From Rhodothermales bacterium (lineage in GTDB: Bacteria; Bacteroidota; Rhodothermia; Rhodothermales; Bin80), in the NCBI GenBank assembly GCA_951812585.1, contig OX638318.1:1730380-1794379 (forward strand): a DNA stretch of 64,000 nucleotides, given 5' to 3'. The translations under genes and the position numbers were made by a program. The notes beneath the pieces were generated by a model. It ran no database searches. It was given only the letters and a program-made list of their open reading frames with translations, and was not told where the DNA came from. Below, piece by piece: positions 8,419-16,379 of the stretch (within the stretch, counting starts at the first letter, position 1; every line of letters begins with the position of its first letter).

Positions 8419-9773
8419 GTCGCGCCTTCGTTCTCTCGGGGTTTCCGGCGGCTGCCGTCACGATGTGCCGGTGTACCTGCCTTCTCCGCACCCTCGGCGG
8501 GCCTCCGTGCCAGCGTCTGGTGTGCCTGCGTGAAGTGACCTGATGCCAGCGCGGCGATGATCGACAGCTCGCCGGCAAGCACCAGGGCGGCGCATACCTC
8601 GGCAAAGGCAGCTGCCTTGCCCGGCCCGGACAGGTTCATCATATCCAGGCAGGCGTTCTGGCTTGGGAGACCCGTTCCGCCTCCCACCGTTCCGACGATG
8701 ATGTTGGGCAAGGTGACCGCAGCATAGAGACTGCGGTCTCCCACAGGCTCGAAGCGGGTTACGCCGACAGCGGACTCAGCCACGCACGCGGCGTCCTGCC
8801 CGCAGGCAATGTAGAGCGCAGCGATCCCGTTAGAATAGTGCCCCTGGATCCCGATATTGCCGCTCATCACCCCGCCGATCGACGAGACCCGGTAGAAGTC
8901 CAGCATCTGTCTAGCGCTCGACTTCAGGTGTCCACCGAGAATAGTGGGTGTGAGGGTCACCTCCGCGGTCACCTTCCTTCCACGAACGTTCTGAAAGGAC
9001 AGGTGCGAGGCCTTCTTGTCCCCCGACAGATTCGCCTCGACGAACCAGTAAGCGGGCTGCACGGGTGTGTTCTCGAGAATGAAGCGACAGATGGCGTCGG
9101 TTGCGATCGTGACCATGTTCTGCCCAGCCGCATCGCCGGTGCTGTACTCGAAGATCAAGTAGACGTGATTGCCTTCCAGGTTGATGCGGGTGCGCTTGAG
9201 TTGACCGTGGCGGGTCGTGGACGCGGCAATGGTGCGGAAGGTATCCTCGTGGCCGCCGGCCCACAACAGGAACTTGCCGACCTCGATCAGGCTGTCGAAC
9301 GCAAAGACCGGCGCCCGCGTCACGCCCTCCCAGAACATTGCCGCCGTGCAGCCGCCGGCCAGGGTGATGGCCTGCGCCCCCCGCGTGTAGGACGCCACCA
9401 GAGCGGCTTCCGTCGTCGCCAGCGGCGCATAGTAGTCCCCTTGGGCGTACAGCCCTCGCACCCGTAGCGGTCCAGCCAGCCCGACGGGGAGCTTCACGGT
9501 GCCGATGAAGTTCTCGATGTTCTTGCTGTAGACCCCCATCTGTTCGAGTGTCGTAGCATCGAGGAGGCTTGCCCTAGAGTGCGCCGCGCCATCGAGTAGT
9601 TGCCAGCGCTGGTGCACCGCTTCGGGGGTAATCTGCGAGGTCGAATCACCGCGAGGGACGTGCGGCGAGAGGTTCTCCCGGGCAGGCGTAAGAGCCTGCT
9701 CAATTTCCTCCTCTGAGCGATGGGCGAGGAGCCGCCCGAAGTATTTGTGCGTGCTGCGGAGATCAATGGCCAT
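8415..9773 (-). CDS. Hydroxymethylglutaryl-CoA reductase, class I (NADPH type)
   Basis: 452 aa from the ATG at 9773, which overlaps the ligase stop by 11 bases. Longer starts only read into the ligase gene. The HMGR landmarks are all there: ENFIGTVKLPVGLAGPL, catalytic Glu122 in ATTEAALVASYTRG, Lys253 in LSGDKKASHLSF, Asp327 in ACGQDAAC, the nucleotide loop GTVGGGTGLPSQNACL and the C-terminal His418 in FTQAHQT. The enzyme reduces HMG-CoA to mevalonate. No other mevalonate-pathway gene is in the window and this lineage usually uses the MEP route, so it may supply mevalonate to, or reduce another CoA ester in, this operon. Confidence 0.85.
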   Translation of the reverse strand: MAIDLRSTHKYFGRLLAHRSEEEIEQALTPARENLSPHVPRGDSTSQITPEAVHQRWQLLDGAAHSRASLLDATTLEQMGVYSKNIENFIGTVKLPVGLAGPLRVRGLYAQGDYYAPLATTEAALVASYTRGAQAITLAGGCTAAMFWEGVTRAPVFAFDSLIEVGKFLLWAGGHEDTFRTIAASTTRHGQLKRTRINLEGNHVYLIFEYSTGDAAGQNMVTIATDAICRFILENTPVQPAYWFVEANLSGDKKASHLSFQNVRGRKVTAEVTLTPTILGGHLKSSARQMLDFYRVSSIGGVMSGNIGIQGHYSNGIAALYIACGQDAACVAESAVGVTRFEPVGDRSLYAAVTLPNIIVGTVGGGTGLPSQNACLDMMNLSGPGKAAAFAEVCAALVLAGELSIIAALASGHFTQAHQTLARRPAEGAEKAGTPAHRDGSRRKPRENEGAT

Positions 9774-11433
9774 AACGGTCCAGCTCTTTCTCCAGTTGAG
9801 GGTAGTCGACTTTCGCGTTGTGGCGGCGATCGACCGGGATTCGGGGCAGTCGCACGATTCTGTCGAGCTGCGCCCAACATAATGTTTCTTCCACGCGTAG
9901 CGCCGCATCCGCAGGCGCCCGCGGTGCCAGTTGCACTGCAAGCACCCGCTCGCCATTGCGGCTGGCGAGGGCGCTCCGCTCAATCCAGGGCAGCTGGCTT
10001 GCCGCGCATTCGGCGGCGAAGGGATAGATCGTACCGCGTTCGTCGCGAATGACGGCGCCGGCGCGTCCGAGCAGCCAGAGTCGACCTCGGACGTCAAGGT
10101 AGCCGGCGTCGCCGGTGCGGTGCCAGACTACTCCTTCAACGCGGAACTTGGTTTCCTTGTTGCCGACGCCGTTAAGATAGCCACCGAGCACATGGGGGCC
10201 GGAGACCACGATCTCGCCGCCTTGCTTTGGAGAGAGGGTCAGGCCGGCGAACTCCACTGCTGTCATTGCCTGAAGGGGCTCGCCCCAGCGGTTGGGCAGG
10301 ATGCGCAGATCGACCTGGCGCACTGGCTCTCCAACCAGAAGTCCCATACCGGCATACATGGCGTCTAGGTCGGCGGGTTCCGCCTCATTCCAATCCAGGT
10401 GGGCAATGGGTTCCGCCTCGGTGGAGCCGTAGACCACGATTACCCGGCCCTTGGGCAGCGCCGACCGGAGTTCCTGCAAAAAAGGGGGGAAGACGGGCGC
10501 ACCACCGGTGTAGAGCTTCTCAAGTGTGCCGAGGCTGGACTCCCCGCTCTCGCTTCGCAGCTCCGGGCTGGCATGCCCCCGCGCGTTGTGAACCCTGACT
10601 CCGCGTGCCCCGTGAAGCAGCCGGGCGTACAGCGCCGGCGATCCAACCGTGCGAGTGACGCGGTGACGCTCGAGCTGCGCGAGAATCGGTTCCGGATCGA
10701 TGAAGCCAGGACGCCGGAGGTCCCCCCTTGGGATGACCGTTGTCACGCCCGACGCCAGGTTTGCGAGCACGAAGATCGGCAGCGTCGGGAGATCCACCTC
10801 GCCTGCCTCCAGCTCGATGGACTCTGCCAGTGCCTCGTGCTGTGCCAGCAGAAAGCCGTGGCTGCGCACCGCTGCCTTCGGGATTCCGGTGCTGCCGCTG
10901 GTAAAGGTCAGCAGGGCGTCGTGCGACGCATTGCAGGGGGTGATCGAGTCCAGTGCCTCGAACCGTTCGAGAGTGGACCAGTGGGTCGCCCACGGGGCCC
11001 AGCCCGCGGTCACGAAGTGCCGTTCGATTCGACGCAGGCCCCGACAGAGGAACCGCAGGATGTGTGCCCGGGCCGGCCCGATGAACGCTTTGGGCCGCGC
11101 GATGTCGCAACACTGTTCTATGTGTCCGCGTCCTGCCGTAGGGTCAAGCACGGTCGCCACTAGCCCCAGTCGGAATATCGCCAGCAGCGCGGTGTAGAGC
11201 TCGATGGACATCGGCTGGAAGACGAGTACCCGGTCTCCGTTGCGGAGCCCCGCGGATCGAAGCAAGGCGGCGGCCCGCGCCGAGCGGTCCGCGAGCTTGG
11301 CAAAGGTGAGTGCACGCTTGCCCTCTCCCGCTGACTCGACGATGGCGAGCGCATCGGGCCGCTGCCTGGCTTGATCGACCAGGATCTGGGTGATGTTCAC
11401 GACAGGGAAGCCACCGAATTGAAGGGAGGACAT
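9763..11433 (-). CDS. OleC-like AMP-dependent ligase/synthetase
   Basis: 556 aa from the ATG at 11433; a TTG four codons earlier is possible. It is an ANL adenylating enzyme with the phosphate loop TFTSGSTGIPKAA, a YGSTEAEPIAHL segment and the hinge aspartate region HRTGDAGYLDVRGRLW. It resembles OleC and fatty-acyl-CoA-ligase relatives rather than ordinary acyl-CoA synthetases. Examples are GEVDLPTLPIFVLANLASG with VTTVIP, the early VLDPTAGRGHIEQC segment and the C-terminal HNAKVDYPQLE. OleC makes beta-lactones from beta-hydroxy acids, but no OleA, OleB or OleD is nearby. It likely activates a hydroxy- or fatty acid for the pathway. Confidence 0.75.
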   Translation of the reverse strand: MSSLQFGGFPVVNITQILVDQARQRPDALAIVESAGEGKRALTFAKLADRSARAAALLRSAGLRNGDRVLVFQPMSIELYTALLAIFRLGLVATVLDPTAGRGHIEQCCDIARPKAFIGPARAHILRFLCRGLRRIERHFVTAGWAPWATHWSTLERFEALDSITPCNASHDALLTFTSGSTGIPKAAVRSHGFLLAQHEALAESIELEAGEVDLPTLPIFVLANLASGVTTVIPRGDLRRPGFIDPEPILAQLERHRVTRTVGSPALYARLLHGARGVRVHNARGHASPELRSESGESSLGTLEKLYTGGAPVFPPFLQELRSALPKGRVIVVYGSTEAEPIAHLDWNEAEPADLDAMYAGMGLLVGEPVRQVDLRILPNRWGEPLQAMTAVEFAGLTLSPKQGGEIVVSGPHVLGGYLNGVGNKETKFRVEGVVWHRTGDAGYLDVRGRLWLLGRAGAVIRDERGTIYPFAAECAASQLPWIERSALASRNGERVLAVQLAPRAPADAALRVEETLCWAQLDRIVRLPRIPVDRRHNAKVDYPQLEKELDRYGH

Positions 11434-11440
11434 TACATTT

Positions 11441-11458
11441 TGCAAAGTTACCTTTGCA
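11441..11458. promoter_or_regulatory. Perfect 7-bp inverted repeat in the GNAT-ligase gap
   Basis: TGCAAAG, four bases, then CTTTGCA lies in the only sizeable gap in the first half of the operon. It is eight bases upstream of the ligase ATG. It could be an operator, an RNA hairpin near the ligase start, or a processing site separating expression of the first gene. The symmetry is seen directly; the role is unknown. Confidence 0.35.
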
Positions 11459-11485
11459 CCAATGAACCGACAAGTCAGCCACGCT

Positions 11486-12475
11486 TTATGTAAGCGCCTT
11501 CTCGTAGAGCGTATAGCGCCGGATCGTAGTGCCGTAGCGGGCCGAGATGTTACGCGACCGGTTTGTCTCGTGCATCAGGGCGTGAATGGCGCGCCTTAGC
11601 CCGAGCTTCCTTGCGGCCTGCTGGCAGTCATCCATCAGCAGTCCGCCCAGCCCGTTTCCGCCGCACGCCGGATCTACGGCCATCGACTTCACGATCACCG
11701 TGCGTAGCGGCTGGCCGCGTGCCAACTCCATGAGATCCGGGATGCCGAAGATGAAGCCCACGAGTTGCTGGCCGCGCTCCGCGAGCAGGACCAGCTCGGG
11801 CACCAGATGCGGACGGATCGGGGTGTATGAGGCGAGGAATGCATCGAGCCCGATGGGGCTGTAGAGGAAATTGCCGCTGAACGCCACGAGCGACAGTTCG
11901 TGAATGGCCGCGAGTTCAGCGTCGAAGCGCTTGATGTCGATCGTCCGAAGGGTGATGCCGTCGCGTTCGAGCTCGGCACGGCGCTGCTCGGAGCGTGGAT
12001 CGCAGCGGGTCAGGTCCGCGTTCAGCGCCGAGAAATAGGTGGCCAACGGCTCGAATCCGGCGTCGGTGAAGTGCCGGGGCCAATCGTCGGGATTGTCGGG
12101 TTCCAGGAAGAAGATCGGCTCGGTTCCGCGATCGGTCAGCAGTCTGTAGCGGTGCCAGGTAGAGCCGTCCATCGGGCCGATGATGCGTTCGCAACCGTTT
12201 GCCCGGTGCCAGCTCAAGGCGCGTTCCAGCAGTTCGTTGCCGGCCTGCGCGTCGGCAGCGACGTAGTGGCCGGCCAGGCCCGTTGTAGTCGAGGCGCCGT
12301 GGGCGTCGCGGGCTCGCCATAGCGAACAACGGGCGATCAGGGCGCCTGCCGCGTCCTGCAGCGCGAGGTGGCGGGCGGGGGTGGTAAGGTGGAACGCTGC
12401 GGGTTCCAAAGGCTCCACCGGGCCGGCCGGCAGAGATGCCAGGTCTTCACGATTGTTGATGATGAGCGCTCTCAC
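11486..12475 (-). CDS. GNAT-fold N-acyltransferase-like protein
   Basis: 329 aa from a GTG start. The central segment GPMDGSTWHRYRL and the following FFLEPDNPDDW belong to a family of large GNAT-like proteins often found beside lipid and secondary-metabolite genes. The acetyl-CoA-binding core is near the C-terminus: IVKSMAVDPACGGNGLGGLL, a standard GNAT motif A with its pyrophosphate loop. It is the first gene of the operon and is followed by a 52-base gap with an inverted repeat. An acyl transfer onto an amine is plausible, for instance the amino group supplied by the DUF3419 enzyme, but this is inference. Confidence 0.65.
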   Translation of the reverse strand: MRALIINNREDLASLPAGPVEPLEPAAFHLTTPARHLALQDAAGALIARCSLWRARDAHGASTTTGLAGHYVAADAQAGNELLERALSWHRANGCERIIGPMDGSTWHRYRLLTDRGTEPIFFLEPDNPDDWPRHFTDAGFEPLATYFSALNADLTRCDPRSEQRRAELERDGITLRTIDIKRFDAELAAIHELSLVAFSGNFLYSPIGLDAFLASYTPIRPHLVPELVLLAERGQQLVGFIFGIPDLMELARGQPLRTVIVKSMAVDPACGGNGLGGLLMDDCQQAARKLGLRRAIHALMHETNRSRNISARYGTTIRRYTLYEKALT

Positions 12476-12939
12476 GTCAGCGTGCCCCCGCGCGACCTGA
12501 AAAATAAGCCGGTTTTACAGGATAGGATACATACGGGTTGACTTTCGTTCCCAAAAGAGCCGGTTCGGTACTGGCTGATCGCGGCGTGTTTTGGATCCGA
12601 TTTAAGGGATCAACCCATTGTAGTTGATAGACTTAATGCCCGAGAGATTTGGTGTTAGGGTCGGAGTTATGGGGTTTTGGTTTGAGTGCTAGGACCAAGA
12701 CCGGGTCAACCTTCCATCGATGGGTTTCAAGCGGGCTGCCCAATGGCAGGAGGTAGCAGCGCACCATCGATATCGCTGTTGTGAGTTTTGCCATCGCGTA
12801 CAGAATTGTAGTCTCGTCGGGCAGACACCATTCAGAAGGGGATTAGAGCCCATTCTTTCGGCACATGCCGCTATTTGAATATAAATGGGTGTCTATTGGG
12901 TGTCTATCTTTGGTTACCTGAAAACTACCGAGGAGTAGC
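12476..12939. other. Intergenic region between divergent operon and thioredoxin-fold gene
   Basis: About 460 bp, more AT-rich than the flanking genes and without a credible ORF. It must hold the promoter for the minus-strand operon and that for the plus-strand gene at 12940. AGCCGGTT occurs twice in the same direction (near 12509 and 12559) close to the operon start. No clear hairpin or tRNA was seen. Confidence 0.5.
12886..12912 (+). promoter_or_regulatory. Tandem 11-bp repeat overlapping a Bacteroidota-type -7 box
   Basis: TGGGTGTCTAT is repeated back to back at 12886-12896 and 12897-12907. The second copy runs into TATCTTTG at 12905-12912, which matches the TAnnTTTG -7 element of Bacteroidota promoters, 27 bases before the ATG at 12940. 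A well-spaced -33 TTG is missing. GAGGAG just ahead of the start is one of the few good ribosome-binding sites in the window. Confidence 0.3.
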
Positions 12940-14634
12940 ATGAACTTCAAGATGAAGCTTAGGAAGGGCACTCTTTTCTGCTATTCTGCTATCTTGTTCC
13001 TTAGCCTGTGCGGTTCAGCGCACGCGCAAGTTACGTTGAACGTTAAGCTGCTGGGTTACGATGGCAGTCCAATGGAACAGGCCCACATAGCGCTGAAGGG
13101 AGGCACCGAGCTATCGCTCATTGCACAAGTAGACGAGGAGGGAAGGCACTCACTTGTGCTTCCCAAGCCCGGTGGGTATGGGTTGTACGCCATGGGGTCA
13201 TACCATGAGACCATTGAAGTCCCAATCATTGCATCAGGGGACGGATCCATTGACCTTACGATTCGGTTGGCACCGAGGTATGTTGCGCAAGACCCTGACT
13301 CCGTATGGATTGTTACAACTGATACTGAGGAAGCGGTTCGGCACCTGATGGAGAGGCGGTCTGATGGTATGTATGGGGTCCGCGTGCCAGTCGCTTCCGA
13401 TACCCTCGCTTATCAGGTTAAAGCTCAGAAGAGTGGAATCGGGACCGCGATGCTGGCGGGCACTCAGCACGACCGGCTTATCCTCAGCGACGCGGGTCTA
13501 CTGTGGGATGCGGCTAGTGACTATTTCAGCGTCATGCCGATCAGTGGCGGGATGGCGGAAATAACCTTCGATCCCGCCAGATTGCCGGAGCATGAAGCTG
13601 AAGCTGGCATTGAGACCGACCCGCCGGTGCTTGCCGACATTGCCGCCGCACACTGGTTCGTACAGGGACAGTCACAGCTTGAGGTCGATGCCTTTTGGGC
13701 GATGCAACGAGGCAAAATCGACAAGAAAAGGTACGAAGCCCAGTTGGAAGAGCTGCAGGCTCCTGTTCGAGATCGGATCGCAGCTCTGCAGGATGGGCCA
13801 CTACGCCAGTGGCTACTTCTGCGCTACTTCAATTCGCTCATGCCTGCAGCTGCGGACTCGCTGCTTGCTCGTCAGGTGCTGAATGAAGTTATCCCCACGT
13901 CCGTCCTGTGGTCCTACTTTACGCGCAGAGCTTTGGAGGCCTCACTTCTCATCCAGAACATTGACTACCGCGCCAATGATACGGACTTGGTCCTCTCCTA
14001 TCTCCGGCGGGCTATAGACAATCATGCCGATGCACAGGTGCGCGCACAGTTCCTTCTGGCCGGGGTTACGCTGGCCCACGAGATCGGTGACGAAGGTCTC
14101 AAGTGGGAGTATTACTTCCAGTTGCAGGGAGAATACGCGGAATCCTCGCAGGCTGAGAGTGCACGAGAGGGCTTCAGCCCTGATCGCAAGCTCCAGCCCG
14201 GGAAAACCATCCCGGTGTTCAGCTTTCCAGCATTGGGGGAAGAAAGCGTAACGTATACGGACGAATTGCTGCGTGGAAAGGTATTCCTGCTGGACTTCTG
14301 GGGCACATGGTGTAAGGGCTCGCTTGCACAAATGTCCGAGCTCCACGAAGCCTATAAGAAACACCGTGATTCCGGGTTTGAGATTTTGAGCATTGCCATG
14401 AGGGACACCGAGGAATCGATAGCCGCATTCAGGGCGGATCAGTTCCCTATGCCATGGCTCCATTCAATTGCGAAAAGCGAAGACTTCGAAGCAGTGGTGA
14501 GTACATTTGAAATATCGGTATACCCATGGCCCATTTTGGTTGACAAGAACGGCACCATTATTGCTTTGGGACTTGACTTGCTCAAAAGAGATCTCTCCGA
14601 AGAGCTGGAAGACGCAATGGCACCAATAAACTGA
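12940..14634 (+). CDS. Secreted TlpA/thioredoxin-fold protein with CxxS active site
   Basis: 564 aa with an N-terminal signal sequence ending near GSAHAQ. After it comes a short beta-sandwich-like segment (VTLNVKLLGYDGSPMEQAHI) like carboxypeptidase-regulatory domains, then a long helical middle. From about residue 420 there is a TlpA/AhpC-like thioredoxin domain: GKTIPVFSFPALG, FLLDFWGTWCKGSLAQM and a YPWPILVDKNGTI cis-proline region. The motif is WCKGS where family members have WCxxC, so the second cysteine is serine. CxxS thioredoxins cannot complete ordinary disulfide reduction and may act as isomerases or glutathionyl-type hydrolases. Composition is visibly less GC-rich than the operon. 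The role is unknown. Confidence 0.7.
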   Translation: MNFKMKLRKGTLFCYSAILFLSLCGSAHAQVTLNVKLLGYDGSPMEQAHIALKGGTELSLIAQVDEEGRHSLVLPKPGGYGLYAMGSYHETIEVPIIASGDGSIDLTIRLAPRYVAQDPDSVWIVTTDTEEAVRHLMERRSDGMYGVRVPVASDTLAYQVKAQKSGIGTAMLAGTQHDRLILSDAGLLWDAASDYFSVMPISGGMAEITFDPARLPEHEAEAGIETDPPVLADIAAAHWFVQGQSQLEVDAFWAMQRGKIDKKRYEAQLEELQAPVRDRIAALQDGPLRQWLLLRYFNSLMPAAADSLLARQVLNEVIPTSVLWSYFTRRALEASLLIQNIDYRANDTDLVLSYLRRAIDNHADAQVRAQFLLAGVTLAHEIGDEGLKWEYYFQLQGEYAESSQAESAREGFSPDRKLQPGKTIPVFSFPALGEESVTYTDELLRGKVFLLDFWGTWCKGSLAQMSELHEAYKKHRDSGFEILSIAMRDTEESIAAFRADQFPMPWLHSIAKSEDFEAVVSTFEISVYPWPILVDKNGTIIALGLDLLKRDLSEELEDAMAPIN

Positions 14635-15118
14635 CGATAGATTCCAAAGGGGATTATACGCCTGGCTTGACGGTGAAGTTCTCCATCAGTCACCTCGCCA
14701 GTGGTGTGACGGACTGGCTTGCCGAGGAAGGCCCGGGCAACTTCCGCAGGCGTGGCTCCCTACTACACCCATAGGGGCACGAGCTCGCGCACAACAATCC
14801 GCACTTTACCCGTCCATTGCTGCCCACACTAATTAGTTATGGCCGGCTCCAAACCCGTACGCGTTCATCGATAACGTTTCGCAATAGAAGACAGCACAAT
14901 GGGTCTGCCTTGGCGATCCGGGGTCGCCCGCTTGCGATTTGCCTGTCCCTGGTTTTGGCCGCACCAGTCGCAGCAGGTCAAGCGTGGAGTGCGGTGGCGC
15001 CAACAGTTTTCTCTGACACTTCTGGCAGTCCGAGGCAGCTGTGGTCCAGGGCGGAAGGGGGAAGCCAACTGTATTGATCAACCCTTCCTGATTAAAGGGT
15101 GATTCGGCTAAAACAATG
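14635..15118. other. Gene-poor DNA left of IS copy B
   Basis: About 480 bp with several short overlapping ORFs on both strands (for example 14817-15077 and 14899-15102 on plus), none with a domain I recognise. The arginine- and proline-rich translations look like shadows. No terminal repeat or target duplication for another element was found. It mirrors the eroded DNA beside IS copy A. Confidence 0.45.
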
Positions 15119-15190
15119 ATGATTATATAGAGAACTGAAACCTTCTTTCCGATCGGCCGCATAGAGGGGATACACCAGATCGGGGAATTC

Positions 15191-16128
15191 ATGGCGGTTA
15201 AATCGGGGCCTGGACGCAGGTATCGCAAGGGAATCAGCATGGCCAAACTGGCCGAAATGTTTCCGAATGAGCAGGCGGCCGTCCTGTGGCTCGAGGCTGT
15301 GATTTGACCGGACGGTCGTCTGTGCCCGCGCTGCAAGGGCACAGGCACGTATGCGGGCACACACAGGCCAATGCCGTACCGATGCCGTCCGTGCAAGCGG
15401 TTCTTCTCGGTGCGCACAGGTACCGCATTGGCCAGTAGCCGGCTGCCGTTGAAGAAGTGGGTGTGGGCCATTTATCTTGAAATGACCTCCCTGAAGGGCG
15501 TCTCCAGCATGAAGCTCCACCGCGACCTCGATGGGACGCAGACTACGGCCTGGTTCATGTTGCAGCGCGTACGGGCCGCCTTTGCGCCCCTGCTGGCCGC
15601 TGCGTTCGAGGGACCGGTGGAGGCCGACGAAACGTACGGGGGTGGCTTGGAGAAAAACAAGCACGAACACAGGAAGCAGAAAGCCGGACGCGGCCCGGTA
15701 GTCAAGACGGCGGTGGCCGGCCTAAGAGACCGTGCAAGCGGGCAGATTCGGGCCGAAGTGGTAGAGAGCACGAATGCAGCGACCTTACAGCCGTTCGTTT
15801 ACGATAACACCTCGGCACAACGGTCTACACCGATGAGGCGCACGTCTACAAGGGCATGCTTGGGATGCAGCACGAAACCGTCAAGCACTCGGTCGGCGAG
15901 TGGGTCAATGGCATGGCGCACACGAACGGGCTGGAATCATTCTGGAGCATGTTCAAGCGGGCGTATCATGGTAGGTACCACCACTGGAGCAAGAAGCACG
16001 TGCAACGCTACGTGCACCAGTTTGCGGGCAAGCACAACGTACGCACAATGGATACGCTGGAGCAAAGGCAGCACGTCGTGGCTGGTATGGTGGGCAAACG
16101 GCTCACGTACGCTACGCTGACAGCGTAG
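15191..16128 (+). pseudogene. Transposase, IS1595 family, with nonsense and frameshift (copy B)
   Basis: The whole domain order is visible across frames. There is an N-terminal zinc ribbon (CPRCKGTGTYAG, then YRCRPCKRFFSVRTGT) and the ISXO2-like catalytic domain, starting VEADETYGGGLEKNKH, then TVYTDEAHVYKG, NGLESFWSMFKRAYHG and HHWSKKHVQRYV. Two lesions stop it: TGA at about 15306, where copy A has a tryptophan codon (VIWPDG), and a one-base loss near 15812 before TVYTDE. The second is shared with copy A, so it predates the duplication. No classical slippery heptamer is present at that point, which argues against programmed frameshifting. Confidence 0.8.
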
Positions 16129-16178
16129 CGTTGTGCACCAACTCAGTAGATCAATCCATACGGACACAGGACACTGAA

Positions 16179-16367
16179 ATGACAAAAGATGACCGGCAGA
16201 AGCGCAAGCGTAAGCGCTTGCAGGACACGTGCGACAACACGCCAGCGGCGAATCCGCGCTACGGCGGGCTAACGATACTGGAAGCTACACGGCAGTTTTT
16301 GAAGGACGGGAGGCCGGAGGCATCGAAGGCCAAGCTCGCCGCCCAGGATGAAGTAAGCTTCAGTTAA
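16179..16367 (+). CDS. Small basic IS passenger protein, 62 aa (copy B)
   Basis: The counterpart of the ORF at 1339-1527: same length, same start and stop and the same core NPRYGGLTILEATRQFLK. Differences include R3K, E8K, G16D, W18C, G19D, G43D, P49S and P53L, mostly GC-to-AT transitions in copy B. It lies between the transposase stop and the right inverted repeat, so it moves with the element. Function is unknown; a basic N-terminus is the only clue. Confidence 0.45.
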   Translation: MTKDDRQKRKRKRLQDTCDNTPAANPRYGGLTILEATRQFLKDGRPEASKAKLAAQDEVSFS

Positions 16368-16379
16368 CTATGTAATCGC

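Larger units (their letters stand above)
15119..16379 (+). mobile_element. IS1595/ISXO2-like insertion sequence, copy B (full length, inactive)
   Basis: About 1.26 kb. The left end is ATTATATAGAGAACTGAAA at 15122-15140. The right end is CTTCAGTTAACTATGTAAT at 16358-16376, the same inverted repeat as copy A with a few mismatches. It carries a full-length but broken transposase and the passenger ORF. Orientation matches copy A about 14.4 kb away, so the two form long direct repeats around the accessory operon. Direct flanks (AAACAATG and AAAGAAAA) do not give a convincing target-site duplication. Confidence 0.8.

Noticed and set aside
2138..12475. Archaeal-type ether-lipid pathway
   Set aside because: UbiA plus a kinase/CDP-lipid-synthase-like protein suggested it, but no GGGP synthase, glycerol-1-phosphate dehydrogenase or geranylgeranyl reductase is present.
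14899..15102. 67-codon plus-strand ORF left of IS copy B
   Set aside because: Overlaps equally long ORFs in other frames, and none has recognisable features.
15791..15830. Programmed frameshift for the IS transposase
   Set aside because: The shared one-base break lacks a classical slippery heptamer, and each copy also has other inactivating mutations.
687..16379. Target-site duplications proving a composite transposon
   Set aside because: The bases next to the inverted repeats of neither copy match each other, nor do the outer flanks; the composite nature remains an inference.
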